Shown here: piece by piece, positions 8,918 through 19,570 of the stretch
How positions within the stretch are numbered: position 1 is the stretch's first letter
Layout of the letters: every line of letters begins with the position of its first letter
NCBI RefSeq assembly: GCF_002979435.1
Contig: NZ_PCOV01000008.1
Coordinates: forward strand, 103,546-167,545
DNA: 64,000 nucleotides
Direction: 5' to 3'
Source: Microbacterium sp. MYb66
GTDB taxonomy: Bacteria; Actinomycetota; Actinomycetes; Actinomycetales; Microbacteriaceae
Notes under the pieces: model-generated
What the model was told of the DNA's origin: nothing
The model's database searches: none
Seen by the model: only the letters and a program-made list of their open reading frames with translations
Translations under genes and position numbers: made by a program

Positions 8918-10033
8918 GTGACCCAACCGATTCAGGACTTCTACGCAGTGATCCCCGCCGGCGGCATCGGCAGCAGGCTGTGGCCGCTCTCCCGCGCGGA
9001 CGCTCCGAAGTTCCTGCACGACCTCACCGGCTCCGGTCACTCGCTCCTGCGCGACACCTGGGACCGGCTCGAGCCGCTCGCCGGCCCGGATCGCATCGCG
9101 GTCGTGACCGGACGCGCCCACCGGGCCGCCGTCGAGGCCGAGCTTCCCGGGATCCCCGATCTGAACGTCTTCCTCGAGTCGGAGCCGCGCGAGTCGGCCG
9201 CCGCGATCGGCCTGGCGGCCGCCATCCTGCACCGCCGCGATCCCGATGTGATCATCGGCTCGTTCAGCGCTGATCATGTCATCCGCGGCACGCAGGTCTT
9301 CGAGTGGGCGGTGCAGCAGGCCGTGCAGGTCGCACGCGAGGGATACATCTGCACGATCGGCATCCCTCCCACCGAGCCCTCCGTGGGGTTCGGCTACATC
9401 CGCAAGGCGGGGGAGCTCGTCGTGGACGGCGCCCCGGAGGCGGCCCTCGTCGAGCGCTTCGTGGAGAAGCCCGACCTCGAGACGGCGAAGTCCTATCTGG
9501 CGGATCGCACCTATCTCTGGAACGCAGGCATGTTCATCGCGAAGGCGAGCGTGCTCCTCGAGGAGCTGGCGGCCAACGAGCCGGACCTGCATGCGGGGCT
9601 GATCGAGCTCGCGGAGGCGTGGGACGACCGCGAACGTCGCGGTCCCGCGGTCGACCGGATCTGGCCGAGGTTGAAGAAGATCGCGATCGACTACGCGGTG
9701 GCGGAGCCTGCGGCGGAGCGCGGGCGCCTCGCCGTCATCCCCGGTCACTTCGACTGGGACGACGTCGGCGACTTCGCCTCGCTCACCAAGCTCATCACCC
9801 ACGGACGCAAGAACGACCTCGCCGTGCTCGGGCCGAACGCGCGGGTGCTCACGGACGGCGCGAGCGGGATCCTCGTCAGTCAGACCTCCCGGGTGATCAG
9901 CCTGGTGGGGGTGCAGGACATCGTCGTGGTCGACACTCCGGATGCTCTTCTGGTGACCACCGTCGAGCACGCGCAGCGGGTGAAGGGCGTCGTGGAGTCC
10001 CTGAAGCTGACCGGCCGGGGCGACGTGCTCTGA
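8918..10033 (+). CDS. manC: Mannose-1-phosphate guanylyltransferase
   Basis: A 371-residue nucleotidyltransferase making GDP-mannose from GTP and mannose-1-phosphate, the donor for mannosylated lipids and glycans. The nucleotide loop PAGGIGSRLWPLSR is at residues 15-28, followed by PKFL, the metal-site FSADH, the VEKP sugar-binding motif and LWNAGMF. It is the short single-domain form, without the C-terminal phosphomannose isomerase cupin of bifunctional ManC. The upstream ATG at 8876 is passed over because the TACCCT box lies between it and the GTG at 8918. The same gene also stands near lpdA/sdh-type clusters in other actinobacteria. Confidence 0.94.
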   Translation: MTQPIQDFYAVIPAGGIGSRLWPLSRADAPKFLHDLTGSGHSLLRDTWDRLEPLAGPDRIAVVTGRAHRAAVEAELPGIPDLNVFLESEPRESAAAIGLAAAILHRRDPDVIIGSFSADHVIRGTQVFEWAVQQAVQVAREGYICTIGIPPTEPSVGFGYIRKAGELVVDGAPEAALVERFVEKPDLETAKSYLADRTYLWNAGMFIAKASVLLEELAANEPDLHAGLIELAEAWDDRERRGPAVDRIWPRLKKIAIDYAVAEPAAERGRLAVIPGHFDWDDVGDFASLTKLITHGRKNDLAVLGPNARVLTDGASGILVSQTSRVISLVGVQDIVVVDTPDALLVTTVEHAQRVKGVVESLKLTGRGDVL

Positions 10034-10181
10034 TGAGCACGTCCCGACGCTCATCGGGTGGCTTGATTTCAGCTTGGTAACCATTCGCCAGCGTGTACGG
10101 CCCGGGAGTGCGTAAACGCCGAAACAGTAGGTAACTTTGATCGATCCGCGATGGCCGCGGTTTCGTTGAGGGAGGCATGAG

Positions 10182-11294
10182 TTGACCATCTCCACCACCA
10201 AGAAGCTGCTCGGCGCAACCGTCGCCGCGGGCGTCATCTTCGCACTCGCCGGCTGCGGCCAGGCGCCGACCGACAGCGGGTCAGGCTCCGAGAAGCCGGC
10301 TGACTCCGACTTCCTCCCCTGCCTCGTCTCCGACGCGGGCGGCTGGAACGACAAGTCGTTCAACCAGTCCGCCAAGGAGGGCATGGACAAGGCCGCCGAC
10401 GAACTCGGCATCAAGCCGCTCGAGTTCGAGTCGGCGAACGACAACGACTACGCGCCGAACCTCGAGACCGCGGTCTCCGAGGGCTGCTCGCTCATCGTCT
10501 CGGTCGGCTTCAAGCTGTCCGCAGCGACGGTCGAGTCCGCACTCGCCAACCCGAAGATCGACTACGCGATCATCGACGACTGGGCGGACAACGACTTCGA
10601 CGGCACCGTCGACGCACCGAACATCAAGCCGCTCGTCTTCGACACCGCTCAGGCGGCCTACCTCGGCGGCTACGCCTCGGCAGCCTGGTCCGCGCAGGCC
10701 GGCGTCAACAAGGTCGGAACCTTCGGCGGGATGAAGATCCCCTCCGTCGCCGTGTTCATGGACGGCTTCCAGCTCGGTGTCGAGAAGTACAACGAGGACA
10801 AGTCGGCGGCCGTCGAGGTCTTCGGTTGGGACACCACCACGCAGGAGGGCTCCTTCACCGGCGGCTTCGATGCGAACGACACCGCGAAGCAGACCGCACA
10901 GGGTGTGCTCGACCAGGGCGTCGACGTCATCCTCCCGGTCGGCGGCCCCGTCTACCAGAGCGCGGCTGCGGCCATCACCGACAGCGGCAAGGACACTCTG
11001 ATGCTCGGCGTCGACAGCGACCTGGCTGTGGCCGACCCGAACGTGGCCGGCATCACGCTCGTCTCGATCATGAAGGCGATCGACGTCGCCGTGCAGGACG
11101 CCACCCTCGCGGCCGCCAAGGGCGAGTTCGACCCGGCCCCGTACGTGGGCACGCTCGAGAACGAGGGCGTCAAGCTCTCCGGCTTCGGCGACTTCGAGTC
11201 GAAGCTGCCGGAAGGTCTGACGGACGAGCTCACTGCTCTCCAGGAGCAGATCATCTCGGGCGACATCACGGTGGAGTCCCCGAACTCCCCGTAA
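10182..11294 (+). CDS. BMP-family nucleoside-binding lipoprotein
   Basis: The extracellular solute-binding component (370 residues) of the nucleoside ABC importer encoded just downstream. It starts at an unusual TTG, fixed by GAGGGAGG six bases before it; the nearby ATG at 10177 runs straight into a stop. Residues 1-25 form a lipoprotein signal with the lipobox LAGC, so the mature protein is lipid-anchored at Cys. The remainder has the Bmp/PnrA periplasmic-binding fold (DAGGWNDKSFNQSA near residue 50). Purine or pyrimidine nucleosides are the expected ligands from family and context. Confidence 0.94.
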   Translation: MTISTTKKLLGATVAAGVIFALAGCGQAPTDSGSGSEKPADSDFLPCLVSDAGGWNDKSFNQSAKEGMDKAADELGIKPLEFESANDNDYAPNLETAVSEGCSLIVSVGFKLSAATVESALANPKIDYAIIDDWADNDFDGTVDAPNIKPLVFDTAQAAYLGGYASAAWSAQAGVNKVGTFGGMKIPSVAVFMDGFQLGVEKYNEDKSAAVEVFGWDTTTQEGSFTGGFDANDTAKQTAQGVLDQGVDVILPVGGPVYQSAAAAITDSGKDTLMLGVDSDLAVADPNVAGITLVSIMKAIDVAVQDATLAAAKGEFDPAPYVGTLENEGVKLSGFGDFESKLPEGLTDELTALQEQIISGDITVESPNSP

Positions 11295-11309
11295 GTCGTC
11301 GCAGGTCCA

Positions 11310-11350
11310 GCACGGGGCGAGTGGTGAGCAGGCTGCCACTCGCCCCGTGC
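11310..11350 (+). terminator. Intra-operon hairpin between the BMP and ATPase genes
   Basis: A perfect 15-bp stem (11310-11324 with 11336-11350) with an 11-base loop, 15 bases after the lipoprotein stop. No U-tract follows, so it may act as a partial terminator or as an mRNA 3' end stabiliser, giving more binding protein than transporter. Confidence 0.65.
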
Positions 11351-11401
11351 CGTGGACGGACGATGATTCTCCTGGATGACACTTCTGGATAAGGTGCAGA
11401 T

Positions 11402-12916
11402 ATGAAGCTCGAACTTCGCGGCATCACCAAACGGTTCGGCAGCCTCGTTGCCAACGATCACATCGATCTTGTGGTCCAACCCGGTGAGATCCACGCGCTG
11501 CTCGGTGAGAACGGCGCAGGCAAATCCACCCTCATGAACGTCCTCTACGGCCTGTATCAGGCCGATGAGGGAGAGATCCTCCTCGATGACGAGGTGCAGC
11601 ACTTCCGCGGTCCCGGTGACGCGATGGCTGCGGGGATCGGCATGGTCCACCAGCACTTCATGCTCGTCCCGGTGTTCACCGTGGCCGAGAACGTCATGCT
11701 CGGACACGAGCAGACCAAGGCTCTGGGCACGCTCGACATCGCGAAGGCGCGAGAGCACGTGCGTTCGGTCGCGGCCCGCTTCGGCTTCGACATCGACCCG
11801 GATGCGCTCGTCGGCGACCTCCCCGTCGGCGTGCAGCAGCGCGTCGAGATCATCAAGGCGCTCTCACGCGACGCGAAGGTGCTCGTCTTCGATGAGCCCA
11901 CCGCCGTCCTCACTCCTCAGGAGACGGACGAGCTGATGGGCATCATGCGCCAGCTGCGCGACGAGGGCACCGCGATCGTCTTCATCACCCACAAGCTGCG
12001 CGAGGTCCGCGAGGTCGCCGACAAGATCACGATCGTCCGCCTGGGCCGCGTCGTCGGCGAAGCCTCCCCGACCGCGACGAACGCCGAGCTGGCCTCTCTC
12101 ATGGTCGGCCGGGCCGTCGAACTCACCGTGCACAAGGATCCGCCCCGCGTCGGCGAAGGCGGCCTCGAGGTGAGGAACCTGCGCGTGCTGACCGCCACGG
12201 GGGCGATCGTCGTCGACGGCATCGACTTCGAGGTGCGGCCCGGCGAGGTGCTCGCGGTCGCCGGAGTCCAGGGCAACGGCCAGACCGAGCTGGTGGAGGC
12301 CATCGTCGGACTCGCGGCTCGCGTGGAAGGAACCATCACTCTCGACGGCAACGAGCTCGTCGGCAGGAGCGTGCGTGCCATCCTCGACGCCGGAGTCGGA
12401 TTCGTGCCGGAGGACCGCACGGAGGACGGCCTGGTCGCCGGCTTCTCGGTGGCGGAGAACCTCATCCTCGATCGTTCCGACGATCCCGCCTTCAGCCGCG
12501 CGGGGACGCTGCGCCGTTCGGCACTCGACGACTTCGCGCGCGAGCGCATCCGCGAGTACGACATCCGCACCCAAGGTCCGGAGACGCCGGCGGGAACCCT
12601 CTCCGGCGGAAACCAGCAGAAGGTCGTCATCGCACGCGAGATGAGCCGCGACCTGCGGCTGCTCGTGGCCGCGCAGCCGACACGCGGTGTGGATGTCGGC
12701 TCGATCGAGTTCATCCACAAGCGGATCATCGAGACGCGCGACGCGGGCATCCCCGTGATCGTCGTCTCCACGGAGCTCGACGAGGTCGCAGCTCTCGCCG
12801 ATCGGATCGCGGTCATGTATCGCGGAACGATCGTCGGCATCGTCCCCGGTGACACGCCTCGGGAGACGCTCGGACTCATGATGGCCGGAGCGGCCGAAGG
12901 GGAGGTGGCCGCGTGA
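11402..12916 (+). CDS. Nucleoside ABC transporter ATP-binding protein (double ATPase)
   Basis: A 504-residue RbsA/YufO-type protein with two fused ATPase domains driving nucleoside import. The first half is complete: Walker A GENGAGKST near residue 36, a VFDEPTAVLTPQE Walker B. The second half is degenerate as usual for the family: GVQGNGQTE lacks the Walker A Lys, the signature LSGGNQQK is retained, and the Walker B Asp/Glu is replaced (LVAAQPTRGVDVG). It ends with a GTGA overlap with the first permease. Confidence 0.95.
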   Translation: MKLELRGITKRFGSLVANDHIDLVVQPGEIHALLGENGAGKSTLMNVLYGLYQADEGEILLDDEVQHFRGPGDAMAAGIGMVHQHFMLVPVFTVAENVMLGHEQTKALGTLDIAKAREHVRSVAARFGFDIDPDALVGDLPVGVQQRVEIIKALSRDAKVLVFDEPTAVLTPQETDELMGIMRQLRDEGTAIVFITHKLREVREVADKITIVRLGRVVGEASPTATNAELASLMVGRAVELTVHKDPPRVGEGGLEVRNLRVLTATGAIVVDGIDFEVRPGEVLAVAGVQGNGQTELVEAIVGLAARVEGTITLDGNELVGRSVRAILDAGVGFVPEDRTEDGLVAGFSVAENLILDRSDDPAFSRAGTLRRSALDDFARERIREYDIRTQGPETPAGTLSGGNQQKVVIAREMSRDLRLLVAAQPTRGVDVGSIEFIHKRIIETRDAGIPVIVVSTELDEVAALADRIAVMYRGTIVGIVPGDTPRETLGLMMAGAAEGEVAA

Positions 12917-14232
12917 GCGGAGCGACGCCCGGCGCAGGAGATGTGACCAAGGGAATCCCGCCCCAGGAGCTCGCGACGAGCACCGGCACGGTCCCGCGCG
13001 ACCCGTCCGACGTGCCCCCGCCCCCGCGCGGCAACGTCATCCTCAAGGAGATCCTCCGCGGCAACGCGGTCACGACGATCCTCGCGATCGTGCTGGCCCT
13101 GATCGTCGGCGGGATCCTCATCGCCCTGACCAACGAAGACGTGCAGGCGGCATCCGGCTACTTCTTCGCCCAGCCCGGCGACACGTTCGTCGCCGTCTGG
13201 AACTCCGTGTACAACGGGTACGAGGCGCTGTTCCGCGGGGCGATCTTCAACGCGCGAGGTGCGGACTTCGCCGCGCAGATCCGTCCGCTGACGAACACCC
13301 TCGGCTTCGCCGCTCCGCTGATCGCAGCCGGCCTCGGCGTCGCGCTGGCGTTCCGCGTCGGACTGTTCAACATCGGCGCGCGCGGCCAGATGCTCATCGG
13401 CGTCGCGGTCGCGGCCCTGCTGACGTTCTCGCTCGACCTGCCGATCTGGCTGCACATCCCGGTCACGCTGGTGGCCGGCATCGCGGGCGGTGCGCTCTGG
13501 GGCGCCATCGCGGGACTCATCAAGGCCCGCACCGGCGCGCACGAGGTGATCCTCACGATCATGCTCAACTACATCGCCTATTACCTGCTGCTGTGGATGA
13601 TCCGCACGCCGGGCCTGCTGCAGAAGCCGGGCACCAACCAGGCACTCGGCTCGGCGACACCGGAGAGCGCGCAGTTCCCGACGCTGCTCGGACCGCAGTT
13701 CCCGCTGCTCGACCTCGGATTCGTGATCGTGATCGTGGCGACGCTGTTCGTCTGGTGGCTGATCGAGCGCTCGTCCCTCGGCATGCGGATGCGCGCGGTG
13801 GGCGAGAACCCGCACGCGGCACGCGCCGCCGGCATCAGCGTGCAGCGCATCTACGTGTACGCGATGCTCTTCGCGGGAGGCCTGGCCGGACTCGCCGGCA
13901 TGAACCAGATCCAGGGCGCGGTCACGACGGGCGTCACCGAGACCATCGACGCCGGCATCGGCTTCGACGCGATCACCGTCGCCCTCCTCGGGCGCAGCCG
14001 CGCCTGGGGCACGTTCGCCGCCGGCATCCTGTTCGGCGCGCTGAAGGCGGGATCGTTCTCGATGCAGGCCCAGGACATCCCCGTCGACATCGTGCTCGTC
14101 GTGCAGTCGCTGGTCGTGCTGTTCATCGCCGCACCGCCTCTGCTGCGTGCGGTGTTCTTCCTCCCGAAGACCGATGCGGAGAAGGCCGCCAAGGCCAGAG
14201 CCAAGGCCGCGAAGAAGGCGGTGATGGCATGA
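12913..14232 (+). CDS. Nucleoside ABC transporter permease 1
   Basis: A 439-residue membrane component of the BPD_transp_2 (RbsC/YufP) type, with about eight to ten hydrophobic segments after a cytoplasmic Pro-rich N-terminus of some 45 residues. The EAA-like cytoplasmic loop with GENPHAARAAGI and the GFDAITVALLGRSR segment near the C-terminus are typical of nucleoside permeases. It starts at GTG inside the ATPase stop and ends by overlapping the second permease by four bases. The basic Lys/Ala tail (last 25 residues) is probably cytoplasmic. Confidence 0.94.
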   Translation: MSGATPGAGDVTKGIPPQELATSTGTVPRDPSDVPPPPRGNVILKEILRGNAVTTILAIVLALIVGGILIALTNEDVQAASGYFFAQPGDTFVAVWNSVYNGYEALFRGAIFNARGADFAAQIRPLTNTLGFAAPLIAAGLGVALAFRVGLFNIGARGQMLIGVAVAALLTFSLDLPIWLHIPVTLVAGIAGGALWGAIAGLIKARTGAHEVILTIMLNYIAYYLLLWMIRTPGLLQKPGTNQALGSATPESAQFPTLLGPQFPLLDLGFVIVIVATLFVWWLIERSSLGMRMRAVGENPHAARAAGISVQRIYVYAMLFAGGLAGLAGMNQIQGAVTTGVTETIDAGIGFDAITVALLGRSRAWGTFAAGILFGALKAGSFSMQAQDIPVDIVLVVQSLVVLFIAAPPLLRAVFFLPKTDAEKAAKARAKAAKKAVMA

Positions 14233-15515
14233 CGTCTCTCGTGCAGACCGAGGCCGCCGACGGCACGGTGCAGCTCGCGACCGTGAAGGAGCGGCATCTC
14301 AAGGCGCCGATCGTGCTCGCCGGAGCCACCGTGCTCCTGGCGCTGCTGTTCCTGCTCGTGCCGCGCGCGGGCGTCAGCACCTTCCGCCTCTCCGACCAGT
14401 CCTCGGCGCTCGCGCTGCCGGACGTCTCCCTGCCGACGGCCTCGACGTTCTGGGTCGTGCTCGGCATCCTGGTGGTCCTGACCGTCGGAGCCTTCCTCCG
14501 GGCCTGGACCTATCGCACGCCCTCGCTCTGGCTGATCGTCGCTTACAGCGTGCTCGCGGTGTTCGCGTTCCTCGTCTGGGCGTCCGCCGGCGGTCTCGTC
14601 CCGGTCACGAGCCTGCTGTTCGGCGCGGTCTCGCTGTCGGTGCCGCTGGTGTTCGGCGCACTGGGCGGTGTCATCGGCGAACGGGCCGGCGTGGTGAACG
14701 TCGCGATCGAGGGTCAGCTGCTGCTCGGCGCCTTCTCCGCGGCGCTGCTCTCCAGCATCACGGGCAACGCCTTCGTCGGACTGTTCGGTGCGATGGTCGG
14801 CGGCGTCCTGGTGGCCAGCGTGCTCGCCGCCTTCGCGATCAAGTACCTCGTCGAGCAGGTCATCGTCGGTGTCGTGCTCAACGTCCTCGTCACCGGTCTC
14901 ACCGGATTCCTCTACGGTGCGCTGCTCGCGCCCAATGAGGCGACGCTGAACACCCCGGTGCGCTTCCCGCGTGTCGAGATCCCGCTGCTGAGCGACATCC
15001 CGATCATCGGGCCGGTGCTCTTCAACCAGACGTTCATCGGGTATCTGATGTTCATCACCGTCGCCGTCGTGGCGTGGGGTCTGTACCGCACCCGGTGGGG
15101 TCTGCGGCTGCGCGCCGTGGGTGAGCACCCGCAGGCGGCGGACACGGTGGGCATCAAGGTGAACCCGACGCGGTTCTGGAACGTGCTGCTGGCCGGCGCG
15201 ATCGCCGGTATGGGAGGCGCGTACTTCACGCTCGTCTCGGTGCCGCAGTTCGGCAAGGACATGACCGCCGGCCTCGGCTTCATCGCCCTCGCGGCCGTGA
15301 TCTTCGGTCGCTGGGACCCGATCCGCGCGACGCTCGCGGCGTTGCTGTTCGGGTTCGCCACCAACCTGCAGAACCTGCTGTCGATCCTGAAGACGCCCAT
15401 CCCGGGCGAGTTCATGCTGATGCTGCCGTACGTCGTCACGCTGCTCGCGGTGGCCGGGTTCGCCGGGCAGATCAAGGCACCTGCCGCGGACGGCAAGCCG
15501 TACATCAAGTCATAG
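14229..15515 (+). CDS. Nucleoside ABC transporter permease 2
   Basis: A 428-residue second BPD_transp_2 permease (YufQ type). The family segment GALGGVIGERAGVVNVAIEG is near residue 145, and GEHPQAADTVGIKV repeats the cytoplasmic loop of its partner; the GLGFIALAAVIFGRW segment follows. The ATG at 14229 overlaps the permease 1 stop (ATGA), so I ignore the longer open frame that starts inside that gene. It pairs with permease 1 as a heterodimeric channel. Confidence 0.94.
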   Translation: MTSLVQTEAADGTVQLATVKERHLKAPIVLAGATVLLALLFLLVPRAGVSTFRLSDQSSALALPDVSLPTASTFWVVLGILVVLTVGAFLRAWTYRTPSLWLIVAYSVLAVFAFLVWASAGGLVPVTSLLFGAVSLSVPLVFGALGGVIGERAGVVNVAIEGQLLLGAFSAALLSSITGNAFVGLFGAMVGGVLVASVLAAFAIKYLVEQVIVGVVLNVLVTGLTGFLYGALLAPNEATLNTPVRFPRVEIPLLSDIPIIGPVLFNQTFIGYLMFITVAVVAWGLYRTRWGLRLRAVGEHPQAADTVGIKVNPTRFWNVLLAGAIAGMGGAYFTLVSVPQFGKDMTAGLGFIALAAVIFGRWDPIRATLAALLFGFATNLQNLLSILKTPIPGEFMLMLPYVVTLLAVAGFAGQIKAPAADGKPYIKS

Positions 15516-15542
15516 TCCTGACCGGAAGAGGGATACAACGCA

Positions 15543-15937
15543 ATGACGGACATCGACTGGGATGAGCTGCGCCAGGTCGCCACGGACGCCATGACGAAGG
15601 CGTATGCGCCGTACTCGCGCTACCGCGTGGGAGCGGCCGCCCTCGTCGGAGACGGCCGCATCGTGGCCGGCTGCAACGTCGAGAACGCGTCGTACGGCGT
15701 GACCCTCTGTGCGGAGTGCGCTCTGGTCGGAGACCTGCACATGTCGGGCGGCGGCCAGCTCGTCGCCTTCGTGTGCGTGAACAACGACGGGCAGACGATC
15801 ATGCCGTGCGGCCGCTGCCGTCAGCTGCTGTTCGAGCATGCGATGCCCGGGATGCTGCTGGAGACCGTTTCCGGCATCCGCACGATCGACGAGGTGCTGC
15901 CCGACGCGTTCGGGCCGCGCGACCTGGAGGAAGCACG

Positions 15938-15941
<4 letters not shown>
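15543..15941 (+). CDS. cdd: Cytidine deaminase
   Basis: Deaminates cytidine and deoxycytidine to uridine and deoxyuridine. At 132 residues it is the short homotetrameric form. Zinc-site motifs are complete: TLCAECAL (Cys ligand and catalytic Glu) and PCGRCRQ (two Cys ligands). N-terminal APYSRYRVGAA binds substrate. It follows the permeases by 27 bases and overlaps deoA by four. Confidence 0.97.
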
Positions 15942-17251
<1,310 letters not shown>

Positions 17252-17300
17252 CGCGCGACCACTAGCCTGAACTGAGCACCCCGCGACCGAGAGGACCACC

Positions 17301-18416
17301 ATGTCGATCGATGCGAACGGCGACGTCACCCTTCAGGGCGTCTCCCTCCGGAGCCTGCCGAAGGTGTCGCTGCACGACCACCTCGACGGCGCACTGCGCC
17401 CGGCCACGATCATCGAGCTCGCAGACGCCATCGGCCTCGAGGTCCCGGAGACGGACGCCGCAGCCCTCGGCACGTGGTTCGCGAAGCAGAGCGACTCCGG
17501 CTCGCTGGTCGAGTACCTCAAGACGTTCGATCTCACGACCGCCGTGATGCAGACCCAGGAAGGGCTGACACGCGTCGCGCGCGAGTTCGTCCAGGACCTC
17601 GCGGCAGACGGCGTCATCTACGGCGAGGTGCGCTGGGCTCCCGAGCAGCATCTGGCCCGTGGCCTCACCCTCGAGCAGACCGTCGAGGCGGTGCAGCAGG
17701 GGATCGAGGAGGGCGAGGATGCCGCGGACCGCAGCGGACGCAGCATCCGTGTCGGTCAGCTGATCACGGCGATGCGGCACACCGACCGCGCGCTCGAGAT
17801 CGCGGAGCTCGCCGTCGACTTCCGCGGACGCGGCGCCGTCGGTTTCGACATCGCCGGTCCCGAGGACGGCTTCCCGCCCTCGAACCACCGCGCGGCCTTC
17901 GACTACCTCGCCGAGAACTTCTTCCCGGTCACCGTGCACGCGGGCGAGGCGGCAGGTCCCGCCTCGATCCGGTCCGCACTCCTGGACGGACGTGCGCTGC
18001 GCCTCGGCCACGGCGTGCGCATCGCCGAAGACCTCCAGGTCGTCACGCAGGAGGGCGACGAGGTGCAGGTGCAGTTCGGCGACCTCGCGCGCTGGGTGCG
18101 GGACCGTGAGATCCCGCTCGAGCTGTCGCCGTCGTCGAACCTGCAGACCGGCGCGATCGCCGCGTGGGGCAACACGTTGGCCGACCATCCGTTCGACCTG
18201 CTGTACCAGCTCGGGTTCGCGGTGACCGTGAACGTCGACAACCGTACGATGAGCGCGACCTCGCTCACGCGCGAGCTCGCATTGCTCGTCGAGGCCTTCG
18301 AGTACGACCTCGACGATCTCGAGACCTTCCAGTTCAACGCCGCTGCCGCCGCCTTCCTCCCCGTCGAGGAGCGCGAGGAGCTCGTGGAGATCATCGCCGA
18401 GGGATTCGACGCCTGA
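17301..18416 (+). CDS. add: Adenosine deaminase
   Basis: A 371-residue amidohydrolase converting adenosine and deoxyadenosine to inosine forms. Zinc and catalytic motifs are in order: HDHLDGALR near residue 25 (HxH-like metal ligands), HAGEA near 215 (metal His and catalytic Glu region), LGHG (catalytic His) and the VNVDNR stretch carrying the last metal Asp. A GAGAGGACC ribosome-binding site stands before the ATG. It is the last nucleoside salvage gene of the cluster. Confidence 0.97.
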   Translation: MSIDANGDVTLQGVSLRSLPKVSLHDHLDGALRPATIIELADAIGLEVPETDAAALGTWFAKQSDSGSLVEYLKTFDLTTAVMQTQEGLTRVAREFVQDLAADGVIYGEVRWAPEQHLARGLTLEQTVEAVQQGIEEGEDAADRSGRSIRVGQLITAMRHTDRALEIAELAVDFRGRGAVGFDIAGPEDGFPPSNHRAAFDYLAENFFPVTVHAGEAAGPASIRSALLDGRALRLGHGVRIAEDLQVVTQEGDEVQVQFGDLARWVRDREIPLELSPSSNLQTGAIAAWGNTLADHPFDLLYQLGFAVTVNVDNRTMSATSLTRELALLVEAFEYDLDDLETFQFNAAAAAFLPVEEREELVEIIAEGFDA

Positions 18417-18418
18417 CC

Positions 18419-19543
18419 ATGGCTTCCGGGGGGAAGCGGCGTCGGCGCACCGCAATCATCATCATCGTGTCCGCGGCCGTCCTGCTCGTCGGCGGCGGAG
18501 CCGCGGCATTCGTCCTGCTCAATCGGGATGCGGCCGCCTCGGCGCCCGCCGAGACGGAGACGCCTCGTGCGGAGGAGACGCCCCCGCCGAAACCGCTGAC
18601 GCCTGCGGAGCAGCTGCTCGCCGACGCGGACAACCCGCTGGCGTGCGCGGTCTCGTTCTCGGGAGAGGGCGTTCCCGCCGATCCGCAGCTCCAGTGGCAG
18701 AACGGCCTCTATGTCGCACTGCCGATCCCGGCGGCGGAGGGGAAGGTGTTCGCCGGCTGGTACCCCACGGCCGCCGACGCTGCCGCTCTCACGGTGGAGA
18801 CGCGCGTGAACGGGGCTGATCCGGTCGTCTGCGCCGATCAGCAGATCGAGCTCTTCGCCGCCTGGAAGACCCCGGAGCAGAACGCCGCCGAGGGTGTTCG
18901 GGTTCCGATCCTGATGTACCACCAGTTCACCGCGAACCCGGACGGTGAGAAGGGCTGGCTGCGCGGCAACTACGCGTACATCGGCGACTTCGACGCCCAG
19001 ATGAACCACATCGCGACGACGGGGTTCTACCTCCCGACCTGGGACGAGCTGAGCGCGTTCATCGACGGCCGGCTCTCGCTTCCTGCGCGGAGCGTGATCA
19101 TCACCGACGACGATGCCGATCAGACCTGGTTCGACCTCGCGGTGCCGGTCGTGGACAATTACAAGCTGCTCACGACGTCGTTCATGATCACCGCATACCG
19201 CACGGACCCCCCGCCCTCGATCTATGTGCTGCGCCGCTCGCACACCCACGACATGCACCAGTCGGGGGAGAACGGCGAAGGGCGGATGGTGAACTGGACC
19301 GCGGACGAGATCGCGGCCGACCTCAACACCTCCGGGGACACCCTGGGCGCGCGCGAGGTCATGGCCTATCCGTTCGGGCACTACAACGACACCGCGAAGC
19401 AGGGCGTCGCGCAGGCGGGATTCGAGATGGCCCGAACCATCGAGCCCGGGTACGTGGAGATCGGCACGGACAAGCTCGCGCTCCCCGTGGTCCGCATCGA
19501 TTACGGCATGGGCCTGGACGCCCTGGTGTCGCGCATCGGCTGA
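18419..19543 (+). CDS. Secreted polysaccharide deacetylase with InlB-repeat-like N-domain
   Basis: A 374-residue exported or membrane-anchored protein. Residues 1-35 are a basic stretch then one hydrophobic segment; residues 36-65 are a Glu/Pro/Thr linker. Residues 70-150 resemble an InlB B-repeat (KVFAGWYPTAADA and a closing IELFAAW). From about 160 a NodB-like deacetylase follows: VPILMYHQF, IITDDDAD (metal Asp region), SHTHDMH (metal His pair) and AYPFGHYND. Such enzymes remove acetyl or N-acetyl groups from cell-wall or exopolysaccharide sugars; the substrate is unknown. It begins two bases after add, so it is co-transcribed. Confidence 0.85.
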   Translation: MASGGKRRRRTAIIIIVSAAVLLVGGGAAAFVLLNRDAAASAPAETETPRAEETPPPKPLTPAEQLLADADNPLACAVSFSGEGVPADPQLQWQNGLYVALPIPAAEGKVFAGWYPTAADAAALTVETRVNGADPVVCADQQIELFAAWKTPEQNAAEGVRVPILMYHQFTANPDGEKGWLRGNYAYIGDFDAQMNHIATTGFYLPTWDELSAFIDGRLSLPARSVIITDDDADQTWFDLAVPVVDNYKLLTTSFMITAYRTDPPPSIYVLRRSHTHDMHQSGENGEGRMVNWTADEIAADLNTSGDTLGAREVMAYPFGHYNDTAKQGVAQAGFEMARTIEPGYVEIGTDKLALPVVRIDYGMGLDALVSRIG

Positions 19544-19570
19544 GCGCCGCTGAGACGGCAGGATGGTCGC

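Noticed and set aside
10032..10055. Seven-base inverted repeat after the guanylyltransferase stop as a terminator
   Set aside because: Short stem, ten-base loop and no T-run; too weak to list.
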